64,000 nt of DNA from Lentisalinibacter sp964602525 (GCA_964602525.1 CAZRSA010000001.1:22451-86450), one strand, 5' to 3'. Positions 8,901 through 19,399 are shown, numbered from the stretch's first letter. A program made the numbers and translations. Notes: generated by a model from the letters alone, not told the origin.

Positions 8901-9202
8901 TCAATCAGCTGCGCCGTGCAGGCGTCGCGAAGACGGACGCCATCCTGGAGGCCGGGCGCAGTCGCCTGCGGCCCATCCTCATGACCACGCTCACCACGGC
9001 GCTCGGCCTGCTGCCCATGGCGCTGGGCTTCGGCGAGGGCGCCGAGATCCGCGCGCCCATGGCCATCACGGTGATCGGCGGCCTGATGACCTCGACCGTG
9101 CTCACCCTGGTAGTGATCCCGGTGGTCTATTCCCTGGTGGAGCGCGGCGAGCGCCCCGCACCCGCCGCCGACGCGTCCTCACCGGCGCCGCAGCGAGCCT
9201 GA
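5984..9202 (+). CDS. RND efflux permease, first of a tandem pair
   Basis: A 1072-residue inner-membrane RND transporter with the usual 12-helix, two-periplasmic-loop plan. The start (MWLVNRATERPVTVLMFFV) follows GGGGGAGGAG. The transmembrane-helix-4 motif reads LLVDNSIVVLENI, so the residue matching AcrB Asp408 is Asn409 while Asp408 (AcrB 407) remains. Helix 10 has VVNNAIVLIDL instead of the AcrB-type Lys940 motif. This proton-relay variant occurs in many HAE-type pumps distinct from AcrB, so it does not imply loss of function. An insert of about 60 residues rich in Arg and Gly follows helix 6 (near 7480-7600). The substrate cannot be predicted. It shares its adaptor with the next permease and has no channel gene in the operon. 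Confidence 0.93.
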   Translation: MWLVNRATERPVTVLMFFVAVALFGTVSLSRLDVNLLPDLSYPTLTVRTELEGAAPQEVENLLSKPIEEAVGIVKNVRKVRSLSRSGQSDVTIEFLWGTDMNLASVDVREKLDVLELPLEADRPLLLRFDPASDPIMRFALRRAGDEAESAVLSASELKRLRRLAEDELKPALENVAGVAAVKVSGGLEEEIEILVDQERLAQLDLSIDEVAERIRAENTNLSGGSLEQGNQRFLVRTINEYQSVEEFASTVIATRERRPVYLGDIAKVTRGFKEREAITRVDGAEAVELAVYKEGDGNTVQIAGRTAGRMEELTEDLPDGLEVVGVQDQSGFIRAAIDQVVNAALLGGLLAVLVLYGFLRDARATVIIGLAIPVSVIGTFALMYLSGLSLNIMSLGGIALAVGLLVDNSIVVLENIVRKRESGLGVLAAAREGAGEVATAVTAATLTTVAVFFPMVFVTGIAGQLFRDQSLTVTYALLFSLLLAVVLIPMLASSGGRQGYAESRDARPPGRIGRGLGWLVRTAGRLWHLLAGGLRLLLTPVVLLFSGLNRAAAAVYERLLPWALGHRVLVLASAAVIFLGSAALVPRLGTELIPQLSQGEFSVNLRRAPGTPLGATDQALLTAWHAAAQVPGVERTYSVAGSGNRLDASPVDAGEHTGSLTVRMAADAGRDGESLAMARIRDDIAALPGVQYDFSRPELLSLATPLEIVVSGFDLARLRAAADRITAALRENDRYADVRSSIEGGNPEIQIAFDQELAAKLGLSVRDIADQVVNSVRGNLATRYSWQDKKIDVMVRSVERSAASLEDVGALIVNPASDRPVTLDDVATIVLAEGPAEIRRLDQQRAAVISANIAYGDLGAAADAAGDMLRSLQLPAGLSTDIVGQSEEMEASLASMRFTLLLAVFLVYLVMASQFESLRHPFVILFTIPLALVGAVLALYLTGTTINVVAFIGVIMLAGIVVNNAIVLIDLINQLRRAGVAKTDAILEAGRSRLRPILMTTLTTALGLLPMALGFGEGAEIRAPMAITVIGGLMTSTVLTLVVIPVVYSLVERGERPAPAADASSPAPQRA

Positions 9203-9218
9203 CGAGGGGGGGGCCGGC

Positions 9219-12200
9219 ATGCGCCACACTGAATTCTCACTGCGCCGGCCGGTCACGGTCACCATGATCTTCGCGGCGCTGGCCGGCATCGGCCTGATTT
9301 CGTCCCGGCTGCTCCCGCTCGAACAATTCCCGGATATCGAGTGGCCGGGCTTTTTCATCAACATCCCCTACGAGGGTTCCACGCCGGAAGAGGTCGAGCG
9401 GCTGATCACCCGGCCTGCCGAGGCGGCACTGTCCACCCTCTCCGGCGTCAAGCGCATGAACTCCACCTCCCGCGCCGACGGCGCGCAGATCTGGATGGAG
9501 TACGGCTTCAACTCCAACGCGGCGACGGAGGCAGTGGAGGCCCGGGTGAAGCTGGACGCCATCCGCGACGACCTGCCGCCGGACCTCAAGCGCATCATGG
9601 TCTACAGCGGCTCACTGAACGACGAGCCCATCATGACGCTGCGCCTGTCCTCCGACCGGGACCTCTCGCAGGAGTACCTGATGCTCGACCGGGTACTGAA
9701 GCGCCGTATCGAGCGCATCGAGGGGGTCTCCAAGGTGGAGCTGCAGGGCGTAGAGCCGCCGGAAGTGCGCATCCTGCTCGACTCCGGCCGCGTCGCCGCC
9801 CACGGCATCAACCTCTACGAGCTCTACGAACTCCTGCAGCGCAGCAACTTCTCCGTGAGCGCGGGACGGCTGGAGAGCGGCGAGCAGCGCTGGACGCTGC
9901 GCTCCGACGGCGAGCTCCGCAGCCTGGCGGAGATCGGCAACCTGATCGTCGACGGCGGCAACCTGCGCCTGGCGGACATCGCGGAAATCCGGCTGGTGCC
10001 CGAGGAGCGTGACTACGGCCGTCACCTCGACGGCCGCGAGGCGGTCGGCCTCAGCGTCACCCGCGCCAGCGGTGCGAACATGGTGCAGGTGGCCGACCGG
10101 GTCAACGAGGAGCTGGAACGCATCGCCGAGCTGCCCTCGATGCGGGGCATCCGCATCTTCAATATCGACAACAAGGCGGACAGTGTCCGCTCGTCGCTGG
10201 TCAATCTGCTGCAGGCGGGGCTCATCGGCTCCGTGCTGGCGGTGCTGGTGCTCTATCTGTTCCTGCGCCAGATCACCACCACGCTCATCGTCATGCTGGC
10301 GGTGCCCATTTCGCTGGTCATCACACTGGGTGTGATGTACTTCAGCGGCCTCACACTGAACATCCTCACCCTGATGGGGCTGATGCTCGCGGTCGGCATG
10401 CTGGTGGACAACTCCGTGGTGATCACCGAGAGCATCTTCCGTTACCGCCAGAAATACCCCGGCGAGCCGCAGCGCGCAGCGCTGGCCGGCGTGAATGAGG
10501 TGGGACTCGCCGTGATCGCCAGCACCGCCACCTCGGTCTGCGTGTTCCTGCCGATCGTCTTCGGCGAGCAGATCGACATCACCGTGTTCCTCTGGCACGT
10601 CGGCGTCACCATCTCGGTGGCCATCGTGCTCTCGCTGCTGGTCTCCCAGACGCTGATCCCGCTGCTGGCCAGCCGGGTCCCGGCGCCGCCCCCGTCGAGA
10701 GCGGGCAGCTTCATGGCCGGACTCGCGGAGCGCTACTCCCGGGCGCTGGCCTGGACGCTGGCCCACCCGCGCTGGTCGGCGCTGGCCGCCGTCATCGTGC
10801 TCGTCTCGCCCGCCGCGCCCATCGGTCTCGGCATGCTGCAGACGGACATGTTTCCACAGGAGCCGTCGCGGCGGCTGGAACTCATCTATCACATCGACGA
10901 CGTCTACCCGGTGGAACGGGTGGAGATGGCCGTCGACCGCATGGAGGCATTCCTGTTCGAGAACGCCGAGCGCCTGGACATCGAGTCGGTCTACAGCTAC
11001 TACGATACGGGCCGGGCCCAGTCCAGCATCCTGCTGACCGAGGGCGACGCCGTCACCGTGGACGCCCGGCAGGTGATGGACACCATCCTCGAGGAGATGC
11101 CCGAGCTCGTCATCGGCAAGCCCGACTTCCAGTGGCAGCAACAGGGCGGCGGTCCGGGCTTCGGCGTCACGCTGACGGGCGAGTCCACCGAGCGCCTCGC
11201 CGAACTCGCCCGGGAGGCCTGGCGAGTACTCTCCACCGTCGAGGGCCTGGAGGGACTCACCTCCGACCTGGTTGCGGGACCGCGGGAGGTGCAGGTGGTG
11301 GTGGACCGGGAACGGGCGGCGCGTATCGGGCTGACCAGCCGGGCCGTCGGCCAGGCCGTCGCGGTGGCGATGCGCGGCCAGCCGCTGCGAGAATTCCGCA
11401 CGCCGGACGGCGAGATCGGCGTGCGCCTCGCCTTCCGCGAGGACGATCGACAGACCATGGAACAGCTCGCCAACCTCACCATCATGGCGCCCTCGGGCGA
11501 GCGCGTGCTGCTGGGCGCGGTCGCCGATCTGCACGAGCGCAGCGGCCCGCGCCAGATCCGGCGCACCGACCGCAGGACCTCGGTGAAGATCTCGGGCTCC
11601 ATCGACGGCGACAGCTCGATGTCGGAGGTCCGGCCCGTGGTTCAGCAGCTCATGGACCAGATCGACTATCCGCCCGGCTACGCCTGGAGCTTCGGCGAGG
11701 GCGTGGACCGCAGCGACGAGACCAGGCAACTCCTCTTGCAGAACATCCTGCTGGGCGTCGCGCTCATCTTCATCGTGATGGCAGCGCTGTTCGAGTCCGT
11801 GCTCTACCCCGTCTCCATCATGGTCTCGCTGATCTACTCGATCACGGGCGTAATCTGGTTCCTGGCCCTCACCGGCACCACCATGAGCTTCATGGCCATG
11901 ATCGGCATCATGATCCTGATCGGCATCGTGGTGAACAACGGTATCGTGCTCGTGGACCACATCAACAACCTGCGCCGTGAGGGCATGCCCCGGGAACAGG
12001 CGGTGCTGGAAGGTGCGCGGGACCGGCTGCGTCCCATCCTGATGACGGTGGCGACCACGGTCCTGGGGCTGCTGCCTCTGGCCATCTCAACCACCAAGAT
12101 CGGCGGCGACGGACCGTCCTATTTCCCGATGGCGCGGGCGATCATCGGCGGCCTCGCCTTCTCCACGGTCACTTCACTGTTGCTGGTACCGCTGGTGTAC

Positions 12201-12278
12201 GTGAGCCTGGACCGGGCGAAGAACTGGGTGACACGGGTACGCCACCACGCCAGGGCGGACGCATCGGCCTCCGCCTGA
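9219..12278 (+). CDS. RND efflux permease, second of a tandem pair
   Basis: A 1019-residue RND transporter starting 16 bp after the first permease (MRHTEFSLRRPVTVTMIFAA). The two are diverged, not recent duplicates. It carries the same relay variant: Asp397-Asn398 in MLVDNSVVITES and VVNNGIVLVDHI at helix 10. Adjacent permeases may form hetero-oligomers as known for MdtB/MdtC, which is an inference here. The outer-membrane partner must come from elsewhere, perhaps the NodT-type channel at 25356-26777 or a genomic TolC. The gene ends inside a hairpin shared with the convergent coiled-coil gene. Confidence 0.93.
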   Translation: MRHTEFSLRRPVTVTMIFAALAGIGLISSRLLPLEQFPDIEWPGFFINIPYEGSTPEEVERLITRPAEAALSTLSGVKRMNSTSRADGAQIWMEYGFNSNAATEAVEARVKLDAIRDDLPPDLKRIMVYSGSLNDEPIMTLRLSSDRDLSQEYLMLDRVLKRRIERIEGVSKVELQGVEPPEVRILLDSGRVAAHGINLYELYELLQRSNFSVSAGRLESGEQRWTLRSDGELRSLAEIGNLIVDGGNLRLADIAEIRLVPEERDYGRHLDGREAVGLSVTRASGANMVQVADRVNEELERIAELPSMRGIRIFNIDNKADSVRSSLVNLLQAGLIGSVLAVLVLYLFLRQITTTLIVMLAVPISLVITLGVMYFSGLTLNILTLMGLMLAVGMLVDNSVVITESIFRYRQKYPGEPQRAALAGVNEVGLAVIASTATSVCVFLPIVFGEQIDITVFLWHVGVTISVAIVLSLLVSQTLIPLLASRVPAPPPSRAGSFMAGLAERYSRALAWTLAHPRWSALAAVIVLVSPAAPIGLGMLQTDMFPQEPSRRLELIYHIDDVYPVERVEMAVDRMEAFLFENAERLDIESVYSYYDTGRAQSSILLTEGDAVTVDARQVMDTILEEMPELVIGKPDFQWQQQGGGPGFGVTLTGESTERLAELAREAWRVLSTVEGLEGLTSDLVAGPREVQVVVDRERAARIGLTSRAVGQAVAVAMRGQPLREFRTPDGEIGVRLAFREDDRQTMEQLANLTIMAPSGERVLLGAVADLHERSGPRQIRRTDRRTSVKISGSIDGDSSMSEVRPVVQQLMDQIDYPPGYAWSFGEGVDRSDETRQLLLQNILLGVALIFIVMAALFESVLYPVSIMVSLIYSITGVIWFLALTGTTMSFMAMIGIMILIGIVVNNGIVLVDHINNLRREGMPREQAVLEGARDRLRPILMTVATTVLGLLPLAISTTKIGGDGPSYFPMARAIIGGLAFSTVTSLLLVPLVYVSLDRAKNWVTRVRHHARADASASA

Positions 12279-12310
12279 GGCGGTCCACCGCGCATCGGCG
12301 GACGCTCAGG
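12274..12310. terminator. Bidirectional hairpin between convergent genes
   Basis: CCTGAG at 12274-12279 pairs with CTCAGG at 12305-12310, with further pairing inside (TCC with GGA). The TGA of the second RND permease and the TGA of the minus-strand coiled-coil gene each lie in one arm. No T-run follows on either strand, so intrinsic termination is not proven. Confidence 0.4.
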
Positions 12311-13340
12311 TCAGCAGCACGTCGGTGACGTGCCAGAACTCCTCGGCGAGCACGTTCACGTTCGGCTCGTCGATGTCGGCGGAATCGCCGGCCGCCTCCA
12401 GCGACTCCGGCAGCGGCACGGTGTCGCCGCGGCGCTCGTAGCGGGCGCGTCCGCTCAACACCTGGGTGCGCCGGCGAACCTCGACCGCGAATTCGCCGCC
12501 GGTCTCCGCCTCTTCCAGCGCCTTCAGCCGCCCGCTCAGCCGGGTGAGCAGCATGTCGCAGTCCCGGTCGCTGCCGTAGTCGATGCTGCCCGGCGTGCGC
12601 TCCATGGCCGCGCGGGCCATCTCGGTGAAGCCGAAAGCCGAGAAGTGCCGGTAGAGGTATTCGGCCAGGGCGATCACCATGCAGTTCACGAGCCGCCTGC
12701 CCTGCACCGAAAGGCCGGGGTAATCCGGCGGCGTCGCCTTCTGCAGCCGGCCGTACTCCCGCGTCAGCTCTTCTGCCTGCGCCGACACCTCCTCGAGCTC
12801 GGTCTCCAGGGGCTCGCGCTCGGCCCGGATCGCCCGGCGACGGAAGAAGTTCCAGAAGCTCCGCAGCGCCGCCAGGCGCTCGTCGCTGTCCTTGAGCGCC
12901 GCCTCGAGCTCCCGCCGTCGCGCCCGTGCACGGTCGAGCCGACCGGCCGCCTCGCGCCGCAGCGCGGTCTGCTCCGTTGCCCACGCGGCCAGCAGGCGCT
13001 TGCGCTCCCGCTCCGTGACGTGGGTGGTCATCTGGCCGGCGAATTTCTCCAGGCGAGCGTGGCAGCGCTTCCATACCCCGCGGATCTGGTAAAACACCAC
13101 GGCCCGGTTGGCCGCGGTACGGTCGGCCAGCAGCTCCTCCAGCGCATCGAGCTTCTGCTGCAGGCGCGCGTTGCGGCCCTCCTGAGCCTTGAGCTGATCC
13201 AGCAGCTCAAAGCGCTCCTTGCGCAGCCGCGAGTATTCCTTCTTCAGCTCCGCACGGTTCCAGTACAGGTGCAGCAGCTTGTCGTCGTCCTGCTCGACCT
13301 GGGCGTCCGGAGAACCGAAGAGTTGTGCCAGTGCTGCCAT
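12306..13340 (-). CDS. Conserved-looking coiled-coil protein of unknown function
   Basis: I do not recognise a named family. From the ATG at 13338-13340 the product has 344 residues and no signal peptide. Residues about 25-75 and 105-205 are heptad-like and rich in Arg, Glu, Leu and Ala, indicating long coiled coils. Between them lies VVFYQIRGVWKRCHARLEKF, and near 160-172 an aromatic-basic patch (SFWNFFRRRA). The C-terminal third (205-344) appears globular and includes GRRLVNCMVIALAEYLY and IDYGSDRDCDMLLTRL. The upstream frame is open another 70 codons, but that stretch is Pro/Arg-rich low-quality sequence, so I reject it. A cytoplasmic structural or scaffold role is only a guess. Confidence 0.7.
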   Translation of the reverse strand: MAALAQLFGSPDAQVEQDDDKLLHLYWNRAELKKEYSRLRKERFELLDQLKAQEGRNARLQQKLDALEELLADRTAANRAVVFYQIRGVWKRCHARLEKFAGQMTTHVTERERKRLLAAWATEQTALRREAAGRLDRARARRRELEAALKDSDERLAALRSFWNFFRRRAIRAEREPLETELEEVSAQAEELTREYGRLQKATPPDYPGLSVQGRRLVNCMVIALAEYLYRHFSAFGFTEMARAAMERTPGSIDYGSDRDCDMLLTRLSGRLKALEEAETGGEFAVEVRRRTQVLSGRARYERRGDTVPLPESLEAAGDSADIDEPNVNVLAEEFWHVTDVLLT

Positions 13341-13489
13341 CGGCGTGCCCTTGACATAATCGGCGCCCGCACCGCCGCGGCCGGCGGGAACCGTTGCTAT
13401 GGGCGAATGCTGGCAGCTCCGCGCCGGCGGTTCCATGACCCGATCGACACTTTCGGCGGCGGGGTATCGTGCGGAGGCGAAGCGGCGGC

Positions 13490-13960
13490 TCAGCCCGGCC
13501 GGGGGGCCGCCGGGGCGAACGCGTGGCTGCGGTCCAGGCAGTACTCCAGCCACTTGTTCAGCATGACGTTTCGCGCCCAGCGGCTGTCGAGCTCGCTGCG
13601 GAACTCGCTGGCGAGGCGGCGGAACAGCTCGTGATGGTGCTGTTCGGTGAGGCGCATCGCTTCCGCGAGGCAGCCGTCGAAATACACCCGCACCGTGAGA
13701 TCGGGGTCGGACACCGAGCCGCCCGCCTCCTCGAAGCGGTAGGTCATGGCGAGGGTCGAGGTATAGGGCGTGCGTTCCAGTACACTCAGATGCAGATCAC
13801 AGTCGCCGTCCACCCGGGAGACGTACTCGCCGTGCATGTCACGCAGCCCCGGTGCCATGCGCAGCAGCCGCAGGTAGTTGCTCTCGTACAGCGTCATCAG
13901 CCCGGCGAAACTGCGCGGGCGGACGATGGTCTGCGGCAATATGAGGCTGTCGGCGATCAT
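13490..13960 (-). CDS. DUF1249 (YqiB-like) protein
   Basis: The 156-residue product resembles E. coli YqiB over most of its length. It has an N-terminal LYESNYLRLLRMAP helix, the LHLSVLERTPYTSTLAMTY strand region, the LTVRVYFDGCLAEAMRL block, and a C-terminal NKWLEYCL motif. The biochemical role of YqiB is unknown; in E. coli the gene sits beside cpdA and nudF. An alternative ATG six codons upstream (13978) cannot be excluded. It follows ppsR on the same strand with 88 bp between, so cotranscription is possible. Confidence 0.85.
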   Translation of the reverse strand: MIADSLILPQTIVRPRSFAGLMTLYESNYLRLLRMAPGLRDMHGEYVSRVDGDCDLHLSVLERTPYTSTLAMTYRFEEAGGSVSDPDLTVRVYFDGCLAEAMRLTEQHHHELFRRLASEFRSELDSRWARNVMLNKWLEYCLDRSHAFAPAAPRPG

Positions 13961-14048
13961 GGGCGGAATATAGCACATGGCCGGCATCGTCCTGCGCGCC
14001 CAGAAATCGCCGCCGAAATCAAGGTTTACGTCTTGCCGAGGCCGTGAT

Positions 14049-14873
14049 CTAGGGACGCGTACGACGCTCGAGACCGGTGCTGTCGAGGATGCGGCTGGAG
14101 ATCTCCTCGATGGAGAATTCCGTGGTGTCGATGTAGGGGATGCTGTAGCGGCGGAACAGCTTTTCCGCCTCGCGCAGCTCGTAGCGCACCTGCTGGGCAC
14201 TCGCGTAGCGGCCCTTCGAGCGGCGCTCGCGGCGGATCTGCTGCAGCCGCGCCGGCGCGATGGTCAGGCCGAACAGCTTCTGGCGGTGCTTCAGCAGCAG
14301 GCCGGGCAGCTCGCTGCTCTCGAATTCCTCCTCGGTGAGCGGGAAATTGGCCGCGTAGACGCCGTACTGCAGCGCGAGATACAGGCAGGTGGGCGTCTTG
14401 CCCGAGCGGGAGACGCCGATCAGGATCACGTCAGCCTGCTCGTAATTGCGCACCGTCGCGCCGTCGTCGTTGGCCAGCGCGAAGTTGGTGGCCTCGATGC
14501 GCTTCATGTAGGCGTTTGGGTCGGAGACGCCGTGGGCCTTGCCTGCCGAATGCGACGACTCCTGTTCCAGCTCCTCTTCCAGTTCGCCGAGGAAGGCGTC
14601 GAAAATATCGAGATAAAGGCCCTTCGAACCCTGTATGATGCGGCGCAGATCATCGTGAACGAGCGTGCTGAAGACGATCGGACGGATGCCTTCGCGGCGC
14701 GCCGCGTCGTTGATTTTTTTCAGCGCAGCCAGTGCCTTGTCATCATTGTCGATAAATGGCAAAGTCACCTGCCGGAAATCCTGGCTGTCGAATTGGGTGA
14801 GCAGGCTGTGGCCCAGCGTCTCGGCCGTGACGCCGGTCTGGTCGGACAGAAAAAAGACGGTTCTTTGGCCCAT
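14049..14873 (-). CDS. ppsR: Phosphoenolpyruvate synthase regulatory protein (kinase/pyrophosphorylase)
   Basis: PpsR inactivates PEP synthase by ADP-dependent phosphorylation of an active-site Thr next to the catalytic His, and reactivates it by phosphate-dependent dephosphorylation. The 274-residue protein (E. coli 277) begins MGQRTVFFLSDQTGVTAE and has the family P-loop IGVSRSGKTPT, FPLTEEEFESSELP and the C-terminal tail (IPYIDTTEFSIEEISSRIL). The start is the ATG at 14871-14873. Upstream open frame toward 14984 lacks family similarity. It is divergent from its target ppsA, with 80 bp between starts. Confidence 0.96.
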   Translation of the reverse strand: MGQRTVFFLSDQTGVTAETLGHSLLTQFDSQDFRQVTLPFIDNDDKALAALKKINDAARREGIRPIVFSTLVHDDLRRIIQGSKGLYLDIFDAFLGELEEELEQESSHSAGKAHGVSDPNAYMKRIEATNFALANDDGATVRNYEQADVILIGVSRSGKTPTCLYLALQYGVYAANFPLTEEEFESSELPGLLLKHRQKLFGLTIAPARLQQIRRERRSKGRYASAQQVRYELREAEKLFRRYSIPYIDTTEFSIEEISSRILDSTGLERRTRP

Positions 14874-14953
14874 GGTTCGATCCGCGACGCGAGACTCAAC
14901 GCGAGGGTCGTTGGATTGTGCACGTTCGGGTCGATAACACAAGGGAGTCGGCG

Positions 14954-17317
<2,364 letters not shown>

Positions 17318-17335
17318 CGCCGGCCGTCCCGTCTC

Positions 17336-18037
17336 TCAGAAGCTGTCGCTCCAGCGCGAGCGCTTGCGCCAGCGGATCCTGGGCACGATGATGCCCACCA
17401 GCACGCCCGCCAGCAGCACGGCGGCACCCGCGATGAACCAGTCCCGGTTGCGTCGGCTCGCGAGTTGACCGTTCTCCTGCTGCAGGGCGGCGATCTGCAC
17501 TTCCGCCGTGGACAGCTGCTCGCGCAGGGCATTGTTCTCCGCGTTGATGGCGAGCACGTTCGCCGCCGTGCGCCGGATCTCCGCGAGCTCCGCCTCCAGC
17601 TGCTTGTTCTCGGCCTCCACCGTGCGGATGCGTGCCTCCGCCTCCTGCTTGGCCCGGGTCAGGTCGTCGAGCTGCGCGCCGAGGTCGCCGCTCTGGTTGC
17701 GGATGGTCTCCAGCCGCCCGCGCATGTCGGCGAGCCGATCCCGCGCCGCCGGTTCCGCCATGAGGTATCGGGTGAGCACCCAGCCCTCGGTCCCGCCGAG
17801 GGTGCGCACGCGGGTATAGCCGCTGTCCGCGTCTTCCTCCAGCGTCTCCAGCTGCGTGCCGCTCTGCAGCATGCGGACGATCTGGTTGGCGGTGCTCGGC
17901 CCCGTCCGCATGGTGATCTCGAACTCGTCGGATACGTAGCGGGTCTCCGCCACGGCCGCCTGACTCAGCACCGCCAGGAGCAGTGCCACCAAATAAGGTG
18001 TGATGTGAAGGAGTGTCTTCAAGTTCCTGAAACCCAT
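17336..18037 (-). CDS. TIGR04211-type SH3-domain membrane protein
   Basis: The 233-residue protein has a signal peptide (1-30, ending VAETRYVSDE), a bacterial SH3 domain (about 31-95, with FEITMRTGPSTANQIVRML and GTEGWVLTRYL), a coiled coil (about 95-195, repeated Leu/Glu/Ala heptads) and a C-terminal transmembrane helix (DWFIAGAAVLLAGVLVGIIV) with a basic cytoplasmic tail. This is the plan of E. coli YgiM and TIGR04211 proteins, envelope proteins of poorly defined role, perhaps linked to the cell wall through SH3. It converges on ppsA, with 18 bp between stops. Confidence 0.88.
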   Translation of the reverse strand: MGFRNLKTLLHITPYLVALLLAVLSQAAVAETRYVSDEFEITMRTGPSTANQIVRMLQSGTQLETLEEDADSGYTRVRTLGGTEGWVLTRYLMAEPAARDRLADMRGRLETIRNQSGDLGAQLDDLTRAKQEAEARIRTVEAENKQLEAELAEIRRTAANVLAINAENNALREQLSTAEVQIAALQQENGQLASRRNRDWFIAGAAVLLAGVLVGIIVPRIRWRKRSRWSDSF

Positions 18038-18115
18038 ATTGAATTGCGTCCGTAAGGCCGCATCAGCACCGACTATAATGCAAGGCTCGTCGCGGTACCA
18101 GCCACCCCCTGCCCC

Positions 18116-18736
18116 TCAGTCAGCGCGCCTCCGCTGCCAGACGAGCAGCAGGTTGTTGGCCGGCATCGCATACTCGGCCTCACGCTCCAGGCCGTGACGG
18201 GCCGCCGCCCGGTCCATGTCCTCGACATCCCGGATGCCCATGGCCGCATCCCGCCCGCGGAGCTGGCGGTCGAACCGGCGGTTGCTCTCGCTGGTCTGCT
18301 CGCCGCCCCGGGAGAAGGGCCCGTAAATCAACAGCAGACCCCCGGGCTCCAGCACCCGGGCGACGCCCTCCAGCATGGCGCAGACCCCGGCCCAGCTCAT
18401 GATGTGAGCGGTGTTCGCCGAGTAGACCGCATCGAAGCGTCCGGCCGGCCACTGGTCTCGCAACACGTCCAGCACGAGCGGTGCCGGCATCGCCGGCCCG
18501 TCGGCTGCCGCGAGCCCGGCCGCGAGTCCGGGCAGATTGGCCTCAACGTCACTCGCCTGCCACTCGATGCCGGGAAGCTCCGTGGCGAAGAAGCGTGCAT
18601 GCTGGCCGGTGCCGGCACCGATCTCCAGCACCCGCCGGCCGGACCCGAGATGGCGGCGCAGTACTGCCAGGATCGGCCGGCGATTACGCTCGGCCGCGGG
18701 CGAGAATGGCGGCTGCGCGGTCACGGTCGCAGTCAC
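18116..18736 (-). CDS. DUF938 class I SAM-dependent methyltransferase
   Basis: The 206-residue protein has an N-terminal PFSPAAERNRRPIL stretch typical of DUF938, the SAM-binding glycine motif VLEIGAGTGQHARFF, the acidic loop QASDVEANLPG and the post-motif region FDAVYSANTAHIMSW. The DUF938 substrate is unknown. It begins 6 bp after the orn stop, so the two are probably cotranscribed. It ends about 80 bp before the start of the SH3-protein gene on the same strand. Confidence 0.88.
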   Translation of the reverse strand: MTATVTAQPPFSPAAERNRRPILAVLRRHLGSGRRVLEIGAGTGQHARFFATELPGIEWQASDVEANLPGLAAGLAAADGPAMPAPLVLDVLRDQWPAGRFDAVYSANTAHIMSWAGVCAMLEGVARVLEPGGLLLIYGPFSRGGEQTSESNRRFDRQLRGRDAAMGIRDVEDMDRAAARHGLEREAEYAMPANNLLLVWQRRRAD

Positions 18737-18742
18737 CCGGAG

Positions 18743-19324
18743 TCAGCCGGTCTGCATCGCCGCCACGGAGAACAGATGCTCCCGGTAGTGGCGCAGCTCG
18801 GCGATGGAGTCCCGGATATCGTCCAGCGCGCGGTGACTCGACTCCTTGCGGAAGCCCGCGGCCACCGGCGGCGCCCACAGGCCGGCCAGTATCTTCAGCG
18901 TGCTCACATCCAGATTGCGGTAGTGGAAGAACGCCTCCAGCCCGGGCATGCAGCGGGCCAGGAAGCGCCGGTCCTGGCAGATGCTGTTGCCGCACATCGG
19001 CGAGCTTCCCGGCTCGACGTGCTGGCGCAGGAAGGCGAGCGTCGCCTGCTCCGCCTGGGCCTCGGTCACCCGACTCTCGGCCACCCGCGCCGTGAGGCCG
19101 GAGGCGCCGTGCTGGGTGCGGTTCCACTCGTCCATCCGGGCCATCACCTCATCCGGCTGGTGGATGGCCAGCACGGGCCCTTCGGCGATCTCGTTCAGGT
19201 CCGCATCGGTGACGATGGTGGCGATCTCGATGATCTGGTCGTTCACCGTATCGAGCCCCGTCATCTCGAGATCGATCCAGATCAGGTGGTCACGGCCTTT
19301 CCCTGCCATACTCGCGTCCGTCAT
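18743..19324 (-). CDS. orn: Oligoribonuclease
   Basis: Orn is an essential 3'-5' exoribonuclease that clears di- to pentanucleotides, including pGpG from c-di-GMP turnover. The DEDDh motifs are present: IWIDLEMTGLD, the CGNSICQDRRFL block, and SSHRALDDIRDS near the C-terminus. I chose the ATG at 19322-19324 (193 residues, MTDASMAGKGRDHL), which has GGACC just upstream. In-frame ATGs at 19309 and 19336 are possible. It is divergent from rsgA, 81 bp away, as in many gammaproteobacteria. The window also encodes an EAL-domain protein that could feed into the same c-di-GMP route, which is only an inference. Confidence 0.95.
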   Translation of the reverse strand: MTDASMAGKGRDHLIWIDLEMTGLDTVNDQIIEIATIVTDADLNEIAEGPVLAIHQPDEVMARMDEWNRTQHGASGLTARVAESRVTEAQAEQATLAFLRQHVEPGSSPMCGNSICQDRRFLARCMPGLEAFFHYRNLDVSTLKILAGLWAPPVAAGFRKESSHRALDDIRDSIAELRHYREHLFSVAAMQTG

Positions 19325-19393
19325 AAGGTCCGCCATCCCGGAAATCTGGCGGGCAGTGTAGCAGAGGGCCGCACGCGGCCGAGCCGGGGCGCC

Positions 19394-19399
19394 TATACT
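19394..19399 (+). promoter_or_regulatory. Candidate -10 box for leaderless rsgA
   Basis: TATACT lies only 6 bases before the rsgA ATG (19406), so a normal +1 would fall at or next to the A of the start codon. No Shine-Dalgarno sequence is visible. The -35 region is poor. Confidence 0.35.

Noticed and set aside
9612..11960. A 782-codon open frame on the minus strand inside the second RND permease
   Set aside because: Its product is His/Asp/Gln/Val-rich low-quality sequence, as expected from reading GC-rich coding DNA in antisense. The plus-strand frame is a complete RND transporter.
13341..13489. A small gene between the coiled-coil and DUF1249 genes
   Set aside because: No open frame with a plausible start, ribosome binding site or composition is visible in this 149-bp gap.
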